A DNA stretch of 64,000 bases from an uncultured Marvinbryantia sp. GTDB taxonomy: Bacteria > Bacillota > Clostridia > Lachnospirales > Lachnospiraceae. The notes below the pieces were generated by a model. It saw only the letters and a list, made by a program, of their open reading frames with translations, was not told the origin of the DNA and ran no database searches. Shown piece by piece: positions 51,378 through 58,259 of this stretch; the stretch's first letter is position 1, and the number at the start of each line of letters is the position of its first letter. A program made the position numbers and the translations under genes. The stretch spans positions 1-64,000 of the forward strand of contig NZ_CAJKOX010000003.1 in NCBI RefSeq assembly GCF_905201705.1, given 5' to 3'.

Positions 51378-52427
51378 CTACCCCACCTTACATTCACTGA
51401 CCGTTTCCTTTTCTACAATTTCCGTCTGGTAAACTTTTCTCACCGGCTTCATCGGCTCCTCACTGTTCAAGCGCTCACTTAAAAGCTTCACACTATCCAT
51501 ACCGATTTTATACAGCGGCTGATTCACCGAAGTAATATCCGGGCCACGATAATGATCCGGTAAAATCGTCTGATTATCAAATCCCATCACAGAAATATCT
51601 TCCGGAACACGCAGGCCTCTGTCCAGCGCTGCGCGGACGGCAAAACTGGCAATCGCATCGTCCGAACAAAATACGGCAGTCGGAGGCTGCTGAAGATCCA
51701 AAAGCGCATTGGCACAGGCATACCCGCTCCGGTAATCCGTGGACGTATATTGGACATAACCCTCGCTTATTTCCAATCCGGCATTTCTCATCGCTTCCTG
51801 ATAACCGTCCATACGTTCCTTGGTAACTTTTTTATTCGGACTTCCGCAAATATGCGCGATCCTCCGATGTCCCTTCTTCACAAGATACTCGACCGCTTTC
51901 TTTGCCCCGCCAAAGTTATCTATCAGGAGTTTGTTGCATTCCAGCTCCGGCACATCATCCTCTATCATCACATAATCAACATCCCGGATATCCTTCAGAT
52001 AACGAATCACACTCTGGTCGCTGAGATAGGAGCCATAAAGGATCACCGCGTCCACCACGCCGTTTGTCAGATAGCGCACATACTGTTCCTTGCTCGCAAC
52101 ATCCCCGCCGAGAACACTGCAGAACATCACCGCATAGCTTGTCTGCTGTGCAGACATCTCGAAGCCCTTGATCAGATCATGGAAGAACGGGTCATGCAGA
52201 TTATTTACAATAATGCCTATGCAGTTTGATTTCTTTTTCACAAGCGCCCTTGCTGCATGATTCGGACTGTATCCCATGTCGCGGATCGTATCCAGTACCT
52301 TCTGCCGTACCTCTGGTTTTACTTTGTCAATGTTATTTACTACTCTTGATACAGTGGCAGCAGAAACATTTGCCTCCCGCGCCACATCCACAATACTTAC
52401 TCCCTTTCGGTTCTTCACTTTCCTCAT
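51378..52427 (-). CDS. LacI family regulator of the catabolic operon
   Basis: A 349-residue regulator: HTH VSIVDVAREANVSAATVSRVVNN with the hinge YSPNHAARALVKKK, then a periplasmic-binding-like effector domain (IGIIVNNLHDPFFHDLIKGFE, KRRIAHICGSPNKKVTKERMDGY-type region, DDAIASFAVRAALDRGL). I use ATG 52427, four to five bases after GGAGAGG; longer readings run back across the operators. It is the first gene of its own operon; two operators and a consensus promoter lie just upstream, so negative autoregulation and induction by the substrate or an intermediate are expected. Confidence 0.92.
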   Translation of the reverse strand: MRKVKNRKGVSIVDVAREANVSAATVSRVVNNIDKVKPEVRQKVLDTIRDMGYSPNHAARALVKKKSNCIGIIVNNLHDPFFHDLIKGFEMSAQQTSYAVMFCSVLGGDVASKEQYVRYLTNGVVDAVILYGSYLSDQSVIRYLKDIRDVDYVMIEDDVPELECNKLLIDNFGGAKKAVEYLVKKGHRRIAHICGSPNKKVTKERMDGYQEAMRNAGLEISEGYVQYTSTDYRSGYACANALLDLQQPPTAVFCSDDAIASFAVRAALDRGLRVPEDISVMGFDNQTILPDHYRGPDITSVNQPLYKIGMDSVKLLSERLNSEEPMKPVRKVYQTEIVEKETVSECKVG

Positions 52428-52439
52428 TCCTCTCCAAAA

Positions 52440-52453
52440 TGTAAACGTTTTCA
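52440..52453. promoter_or_regulatory. LacI/cre-type operator proximal to the start
   Basis: TGTAAACGTTTTCA sits between the promoter and the LacI start codon, 13 bp upstream of it. It fits both the LacI-family palindrome and the CcpA cre pattern, so catabolite repression is also possible. Confidence 0.75.
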
Positions 52454-52486
52454 TTTTCTTTGAAAAAAGAAAGCGTTCGTAATCTC

Positions 52487-52500
52487 TGCAAACGTTTACA
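52487..52500. promoter_or_regulatory. LacI/cre-type operator at the transcription start
   Basis: TGCAAACGTTTACA begins six bases downstream of the -10 box (52507-52512), covering the expected transcript start. Its position is ideal for a repressor. Confidence 0.8.
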
Positions 52501-52506
52501 CTATAC

Positions 52507-52535
52507 TTATAACACATATCTGCAAGGTCTGTCAA
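52507..52535 (-). promoter_or_regulatory. Promoter of the LacI-controlled operon
   Basis: Minus strand TTGACA (52530-52535), 17-bp spacer, TTATAA (52507-52512). It drives the 12 genes down to 40575, unless internal starts exist. Confidence 0.8.
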
Positions 52536-52585
52536 CCCTTTTGGTGAACATTTTGACTTTTTTTGACCCCCTTTCGACGAATAAT

Positions 52586-52614
52586 TTGACTTTTTTACCA
52601 AAACTATCTATAAT
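52586..52614 (+). promoter_or_regulatory. Promoter of the LysR gene
   Basis: TTGACT (52586-52591), 17-bp spacer, TATAAT (52609-52614), about 50 bp upstream of the LysR start and divergent from the LacI operon promoter. Confidence 0.8.
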
Positions 52615-52666
52615 ACTATGAAAGATACTAACCAGCTTTCATTCATGATAATGCAGAGGAATATAC

Positions 52667-53563
52667 ATGGATATTAACTACTTCAGAGAATTTATCGTAT
52701 TGAGCGAAAACGGAAATTACATGGAAGCGGCAGACAAGCTTTTCATCTCGCAGTCCGCGCTCTCCCGCCACATCAAATCCATGGAGGAGGAGCTGGGCGT
52801 CCTGCTGTTCGACCGGACCACGCGAAAGATCCGGCTCACGCAGATCGGAGAGGGGTTTCTTCCATATGCCCGCAGGATCGCCGCAATGCAGGACGAATAT
52901 CAGCATTTTCTCTACGAGGAGACGCACAATTCGCAGAGAAATCTCATCATTGGCACCATTCCGAGCATGACGCAGGGAGCGGTCGCCGAGGCTCTGGAGC
53001 TTTTCCGCCGCAAGCATCCTGCCTATCATATCAACGTGATCGAAGCGGATTCCCTGCAGCTTGATGAAATGCTGCGAAAAAAAGAATGTGACCTCGCATT
53101 TCTGCGAAATATTGAGGATGAAAAGGGAGAATTCTGCAAAATTCCGGTGCTGACCGACCGGCTTGCAGCTATTTTCTGTGCGGATCATCCCTCTGCAGAG
53201 AAGTCCTCCGTGACCATCGAGGAGCTTGCCGAGGAACCTCTGCTCTGGCTTTCCAAAAACACCTATCTGCACAGTCTCTGCCGGAAAGCATTCGAAAAAG
53301 CCGGTCTGGAGCCAAATGTCGTTTTCACCAGCCGCAATGGTGACAATATCGTCTATCACGCCGGCCGCGACCTCGGCGTTGCCATGCTGATGAAAAATCC
53401 GGCGCAGCGTCTGGTAAACTCCGATGTAAGGATCGTGGACATCGAACCGCCGATCACCTCCACCATCATGCTCGCCTACTTAAAAGAAAAACGGCTGAAC
53501 AAAGCGGCACAGCAGTTTATCGAAATGATCTCTGCTTTCCCGCAGTCCACAGACGAAGCCTAG
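52667..53563 (+). CDS. LysR family transcriptional regulator
   Basis: A 298-residue LysR regulator. The HTH is at residues 3-60 (YFREFIVLSENGNYMEAADKL, ISQSALSRHIKSMEEELG, FDRTTRKIRLTQIGEGF) and the effector domain starts LIIGTIPSM near 95. Start ATG behind AGAGGAA. It is the only plus-strand gene for many kilobases; its end overlaps the stop of the convergent exporter gene by 4 bp. Its target is unclear: the divergent catabolic operon has its own LacI, so a distant target is possible. Confidence 0.9.
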   Translation: MDINYFREFIVLSENGNYMEAADKLFISQSALSRHIKSMEEELGVLLFDRTTRKIRLTQIGEGFLPYARRIAAMQDEYQHFLYEETHNSQRNLIIGTIPSMTQGAVAEALELFRRKHPAYHINVIEADSLQLDEMLRKKECDLAFLRNIEDEKGEFCKIPVLTDRLAAIFCADHPSAEKSSVTIEELAEEPLLWLSKNTYLHSLCRKAFEKAGLEPNVVFTSRNGDNIVYHAGRDLGVAMLMKNPAQRLVNSDVRIVDIEPPITSTIMLAYLKEKRLNKAAQQFIEMISAFPQSTDEA

Positions 53564-55443
53564 TCAAGCTGCGCAATTTCATGATACAGGTCGGCGTATC
53601 TTCCGCTTTGAGCAAGCAGCTCTTCGTGAGTTCCCCTCTCCAAGATCCGTCCCTTCTCCAGTACCATGATTGCGTTGGATTTGCGGACCGTAGAAAGCCG
53701 GTGCGCGATCACAAAGGTGGTGCGGTTTCTCATGATCGCATCCATGCCCTCCTCAATGTGGCGCTCCGTTCTGGTATCGACAGAGCTGGTCGCCTCGTCA
53801 AGAATCAGGATCGGCGCTTTTGAAATCGCAGCTCTGGCAATGTTCAGAAGCTGGCGCTGCCCCTGCGAGAGGTTGGCGCCGTCATGCTCCAGCAGCGTAT
53901 CATATCCGTTTTCCAGATGCATAATAAAAGAATGCGCGGAGGCAACCTTCGCCGCCTGTTCCACCTCTTCATCCGTCGCATCCAGACGTCCATAACGAAT
54001 ATTTTCCCGTACCGTCCCCGTAAAAAGATGCGTATCCTGCAGCACCATTGCGATATTTTGCCGCAAAAAGGAGCGCTCGATTTTCTCGATCGGAATCCCG
54101 TCGATCGTAATGCTTCCATCCTCAATATCGTAAAACCGCGAAAGCAGGTTGGTGACGGTCGTCTTTCCCGCTCCGGTAGAACCGACAAACGCAATCTTCT
54201 GTCCCGGCTTTGCGTACAGTGAGATATCGTGCAGGATCGGCTCTCCCGGACGATAGCCAAAATTCACGTGCGAAAGCACCACATCTCCCCGTATGGATGC
54301 AAGCTGCACCGTCTCTGTTTCCTCTTTTTCCGGCTCCTCATCAAGCACCTGGAACACGCGCTCTGCGCCTGCAAGCGCAGAAAATACGTTATTCATCTGC
54401 ATGGAAATCTCATTGATCGGGCGGTTAAAATGACGGGTGTAATTAACCGAAACCGTCAGTCCGCCAAGGTCGAAGCCCCGCTTTACCACCAGCACGGCGC
54501 CCACGCACGCCGTCACAGCATAGATGACGTTACAGAGCTGATGCGTCACCGGCCCCATGATGCCCGCCTGGAACTGTGCCCTTATCTGCGTCTTCATCAG
54601 CTGCTCATTCAGATATCCGAATTCCTCAACTGCTGTCTGCTCGTGATTAAACACCTTAATGATCTTCTGCCCGGTTATCATTTCCTGCGCATAGCCGTTC
54701 AGAACGCCGAGATTCTGCTGCTGTGCAACATAAGATTTTCTTCCTCTTTTGACGATCCACTTGCTTGCGAATACCAAAAGCGGCGTCAGAATAATCGTCA
54801 GCATCCCAAGGAGCACATTGGTGTACAGCATCAGCGCAACCGTTCCGATGATCGTAATGATCCCGGAAACGATCTGGATCAGCGTCGTGTTCAGCATTTC
54901 CCCGACCGCATCCACGTCATTTGTAAAGCGGCTCATCACATCTCCCGCCGCATGATTGTCAAAATAAGAAATCGGCAGCGTCTGCAGCTTTGCGTACAAT
55001 TCTCCTCGCATACGGCGGAGCGAGCGCTGCGAAACATTGAGCATCAGCCGCTGCTGCGCCCACTGTGAGAAAACATTGATCGCATAGACCAGTCCCAGCA
55101 CGGCAAGCGCGCCAAAAAGCCCGGAAAGCCGCATGGAAATGTCCGCGTCCGCCGGATCGTAATAAATGAACTGATTGATCGCCGGGCGCAGCAGATACGA
55201 CGCCGCCAGCGACGAGACAGAGAAAACAACCGCCGTGACCATCGCGAGTATAAGCTGCCTGCGCTCCTTTCCGAGATAGCGGAACAGACGCACAACGGTG
55301 CTTTTCAGATTTTTCGGTTTGCCGACCGCTCCAAGCGCCTGCCCGCGGGCGGCATGCGGTCCTACGTTCAGTTCTTTTTTATTGCCCTCCGCCTGGGAAT
55401 GACCATATTTCTTCTGTAAGCGCGCGGCTTTTTCTGCATCCAT
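53560..55443 (-). CDS. ABC exporter half-transporter (membrane plus ATPase domains), second subunit
   Basis: A 627-residue fused exporter. An N-terminal basic extension of about 60 residues precedes six membrane helices (about 60-340) and a nucleotide-binding domain: Walker A GSTGAGKTT near 412, signature NLSQGQRQLLNIARA near 515, Walker B PILILDEATSSVD near 536 and the switch His in VIAHRLST. It starts 3 bp after the partner gene and would form a heterodimer with it, like many LmrCD/BmrCD-type multidrug exporters. Regulation by the MarR protein at 39910-40422 is inferred from the shared promoter sequence. Confidence 0.92.
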   Translation of the reverse strand: MDAEKAARLQKKYGHSQAEGNKKELNVGPHAARGQALGAVGKPKNLKSTVVRLFRYLGKERRQLILAMVTAVVFSVSSLAASYLLRPAINQFIYYDPADADISMRLSGLFGALAVLGLVYAINVFSQWAQQRLMLNVSQRSLRRMRGELYAKLQTLPISYFDNHAAGDVMSRFTNDVDAVGEMLNTTLIQIVSGIITIIGTVALMLYTNVLLGMLTIILTPLLVFASKWIVKRGRKSYVAQQQNLGVLNGYAQEMITGQKIIKVFNHEQTAVEEFGYLNEQLMKTQIRAQFQAGIMGPVTHQLCNVIYAVTACVGAVLVVKRGFDLGGLTVSVNYTRHFNRPINEISMQMNNVFSALAGAERVFQVLDEEPEKEETETVQLASIRGDVVLSHVNFGYRPGEPILHDISLYAKPGQKIAFVGSTGAGKTTVTNLLSRFYDIEDGSITIDGIPIEKIERSFLRQNIAMVLQDTHLFTGTVRENIRYGRLDATDEEVEQAAKVASAHSFIMHLENGYDTLLEHDGANLSQGQRQLLNIARAAISKAPILILDEATSSVDTRTERHIEEGMDAIMRNRTTFVIAHRLSTVRKSNAIMVLEKGRILERGTHEELLAQSGRYADLYHEIAQLD

Positions 55444-55446
55444 CCG

Positions 55447-57174
55447 TCACTCCTCCTTACTTACCTGTGAATAATAGATTTCCTGATACTCCCGACAGCG
55501 CGCAAGCAGTTCTTTGTGCGTGCCGGCGTCCACGATTTTTCCGTCGTCCATGACAATTAATTTATCTGCGTCCATCACAGATTGGATGCGCTGCGCAATG
55601 ATGATCTTTGTCGTATCCCTCAGTTCTTCCCGGAAGGATCTGCGGATGCAGGCGTCCGTCGCCGTATCCACCGCGCTGGTGGAATCGTCCAGTATCAGTA
55701 TTTTCGGATGCTTTAAGAGCGCACGTGCAATGCAGAGGCGCTGCCGCTGTCCGCCCGAAAGATTGCTGCCGCCCTGCTCCAGCATCGTCTCATATTGTTC
55801 CGGGAAGATTTTAATAAATTCCTCCGCATGAGCGGTTCTGCACGCCCACACAAGCTCCTCCTGGCTGGCGTCCTCGTTTCCCCAGCGCAGGTTTTCCGCA
55901 ATGCTGCCGGAAAACAGCGTGTTTTTCTGCAGCACCACCGCTACGCCCGCGCGCAGCTTTTCCATCGACCATTCGCGCACGTCCGTGCCGTCCACCAGCA
56001 CGCTTCCCCTGTCCGCATCGTATAGACGCGGAATTAACGAGATCAATGTAGTCTTTCCGCTGCCTGTGGAACCGATGATGCCGACCAGTTCCCCATGACG
56101 GATCTTCAGATTTATATTTTTCAGCACATTCTCACGGTTCTGTTTAAAATAGCGGAACGATACATCGCGAAACTCAATGTCTCCGCGCTGAAGCGTCTTC
56201 TCCTTCTGAGAAGCCTGAGCATCATTCAACGTGATTTCCGCCTCCAGCACCTCCGTGATACGCCGGTCAGACGCCGCCGCACGCGTTCCCTGCAGAATGA
56301 TATTTGCCAGGAAATTCAGCGCCGTCAGAATCTGCGACAGATAGGTGATAAATGCCGTCAGCGTGCCGACCTGCATATTCCCGATCATAATCTGCCTGCC
56401 CGCGATCCATACCACAGCAAGCGTCGTCACATTAACCGCCAGTGCGGAAACCGGCTGCATCAGGATCATCATCTTCAGCGCGCGGATGCTCTTTTCCATC
56501 AGCTCTTCGTTCACGCCGGAGAATTTTTCTTTTTCATATTCCTCGCGGACAAACGATTTGATTACCCGCTCGTTTGTGATCGTCTCGTTGATCCGGTTGT
56601 TCATAGCGTCCAGCCGGTTCTGCATGACCGTGTAGCGCGGGGACGCCGTTTTGATGATTGCAAAAATAGCGATCGCCAGAAGCGGAATTACGACGCAGAT
56701 CACGGCTGCCAGAAGCGGATTTAAGGCAAAGGACATGCAGACGCCGCCGATCAGCATGACCGGACTGCGGAAACAGCCGCGCATCAGCGTCTGAATGAAA
56801 TTCTGGATCTGCGTAATATCGTTGGTGATGCGCGTGATCAGCGAACCGGTGGAAAAATCGTCAATGTTGGCAAACGAAAATTTCTGGATGCGCACAAACG
56901 TCTGCATCCGCACATCCGCGGCGACGCGCGCCGCCCCCTTGATCGCAAAATGAGCGCCCAGCACGCCAGCCGCCAGCATCACAAGCGCCAGCAGGATCAT
57001 ATAGCCGCCATTGCGCAAAATATACGGAATGTCTCCGTTCGCCGCTCCCTTATCAATGATATTTGCATTCAGATACGGCAGAATAAACTCGCCGCACGCC
57101 TCGATAATCATAAAAAAAGGACCTAAAATAAAACAATATAAATTCTTTCGGATTGCATTTCCATACTTCTTCAT
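55447..57174 (-). CDS. ABC exporter half-transporter, first subunit
   Basis: A 575-residue exporter half with six helices (residues about 15-300), Walker A GSTGSGKTT near 372, signature NLSGGQRQRLCIARAL near 477 and Walker B ILILDDSTSAVD near 500. Here the catalytic Glu after Walker B is Asp (LDDST), whereas the partner has LDEAT; one degenerate ATP site is the hallmark of heterodimeric exporters. Start ATG behind GCAGAGG; promoter at 57216-57244. Confidence 0.92.
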   Translation of the reverse strand: MKKYGNAIRKNLYCFILGPFFMIIEACGEFILPYLNANIIDKGAANGDIPYILRNGGYMILLALVMLAAGVLGAHFAIKGAARVAADVRMQTFVRIQKFSFANIDDFSTGSLITRITNDITQIQNFIQTLMRGCFRSPVMLIGGVCMSFALNPLLAAVICVVIPLLAIAIFAIIKTASPRYTVMQNRLDAMNNRINETITNERVIKSFVREEYEKEKFSGVNEELMEKSIRALKMMILMQPVSALAVNVTTLAVVWIAGRQIMIGNMQVGTLTAFITYLSQILTALNFLANIILQGTRAAASDRRITEVLEAEITLNDAQASQKEKTLQRGDIEFRDVSFRYFKQNRENVLKNINLKIRHGELVGIIGSTGSGKTTLISLIPRLYDADRGSVLVDGTDVREWSMEKLRAGVAVVLQKNTLFSGSIAENLRWGNEDASQEELVWACRTAHAEEFIKIFPEQYETMLEQGGSNLSGGQRQRLCIARALLKHPKILILDDSTSAVDTATDACIRRSFREELRDTTKIIIAQRIQSVMDADKLIVMDDGKIVDAGTHKELLARCREYQEIYYSQVSKEE

Positions 57175-57215
57175 GTACTACCTCTGCCACTTAAAATCTC
57201 CGTCTGTTTTTCCTT

Positions 57216-57254
57216 ATCATACCATTTTGTTTTTTATTTGTCAAGGTACCTAAT
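57216..57254 (-). promoter_or_regulatory. Exporter promoter with MarR-type operator
   Basis: Minus strand TTGACA (57239-57244), 17-bp spacer, TATGAT (57216-57221). The sequence caaggtacctaa (57242-57253) overlaps the -35; the 19 bp from 57236 to 57254 match 40485-40503 in front of the MarR gene at 18 positions. Confidence 0.75.
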
Positions 57255-57266
57255 GTTTTGCATTAA

Positions 57267-57310
57267 GGAAGAGGCTGAAAATTCATGAATTTCCAGCCTC
57301 TTCCTTTTTT
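57267..57310. terminator. Hairpin between ribokinase and exporter genes
   Basis: ggaagaggctg / cagcctcttcc with an inner aaattcatgaattt pair forms a long stem. T6 follows on the plus strand only (57305-57310); on the minus strand the tail is TTAATGC, so termination of the ribokinase operon by it is plausible but not strong. Confidence 0.5.
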
Positions 57311-57341
57311 ACAGTTTCTACTCTGTTTTTTATAAGCGTGC

Positions 57342-58259
57342 TTACTGAAAAGCCTCAGCAAAATTAGTCAGTGCTCTAACTTCTTCTGCTAATGGAATAC
57401 TCGGCGAAGCCCCATGCCTGCTTACTGCAAGTGCACTCGCTTTTGCCGCCATATAAAGAGCTTCCCCAGGTGTTTTTCCTTCAGCGTATGCCCGTATAAA
57501 GTACCCGCAAAAGGTATCTCCGGCCGCTGTAGTGTCAACCGTCTTCGTTATAAAAGCGGACTGATAACAAATATCCGGGCAGGTATCTTTTCCCAAATAG
57601 CAGGCTCCCTGTTCTCCCAGAGTGAGTACGAACTCTGCGTTCTGATATTTTTCCCGCAGTCTTCGCAAAATATCTTCTGGTGTACCCGTCTGCATACCAG
57701 CAAGCGCCAATCCTTCCGTTTCGTTTAAGACAAATATATCTACTTTATCCAGCGGATAAGTAAACAAGGCCTCATTCACTGGCGAAGGATTTAAAATAAT
57801 CTTCATTCCTTTTTCACAGGCATGTTCCATAATACTTGCCATGCCCGATATTTCATTTTGTATCAATAAAATATCGTCTCTGCAAAAAAGCGCTAATACC
57901 TGTAAAATATAGTCCTCGTCTATCCTCGCATTTGTCCCGGAGTTTACAATAATCCGGTTCTGCCCTTCTTCATTAATTTCAATGATTGCATGTCCGCTTG
58001 GCTCCGGTAATTCCTTCAGCAATTCCGTATGTACACCTGCCGCATCAAGCGCTGCTTTTAACCCCGCGCCATCGCATCCAATGATTCCCGCATGATAAGT
58101 TTCTGCCCCTGCTTTTGCTAATGCAACAGACTGATTCAACCCTTTTCCTCCAGGGAACTCCTGATATTCCAATGCAAGCACCGTTTCTCCCGGCCGCACA
58201 AAATCTTTTACATTATATACCTTATCTATATTCAGCGACCCGAAATTAAGTATCCTCAT
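57342..58259 (-). CDS. Ribokinase-like PfkB family sugar kinase
   Basis: A 305-residue kinase with the PfkB fold: NFGSLNIDKVYNV at the start, EFPGGKGLNQSVALAKAGA near residue 33 (the GG switch and sugar site) and the anion hole/catalytic Asp motif DTTAAGDTFCGYF near 245. RbsK phosphorylates D-ribose at O5; with a ribose-type importer next to it ribose is likely, but the rhamnosidase in the operon leaves other sugars open. Its ATG overlaps the rhamnosidase stop by 4 bp. Confidence 0.9.
   Translation of the reverse strand: MRILNFGSLNIDKVYNVKDFVRPGETVLALEYQEFPGGKGLNQSVALAKAGAETYHAGIIGCDGAGLKAALDAAGVHTELLKELPEPSGHAIIEINEEGQNRIIVNSGTNARIDEDYILQVLALFCRDDILLIQNEISGMASIMEHACEKGMKIILNPSPVNEALFTYPLDKVDIFVLNETEGLALAGMQTGTPEDILRRLREKYQNAEFVLTLGEQGACYLGKDTCPDICYQSAFITKTVDTTAAGDTFCGYFIRAYAEGKTPGEALYMAAKASALAVSRHGASPSIPLAEEVRALTNFAEAFQ

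Noticed and set aside
52428..52601. Longer N-terminus for the LacI regulator
   Set aside because: It would cover both operators and the promoter; the HTH begins correctly after ATG 52427.
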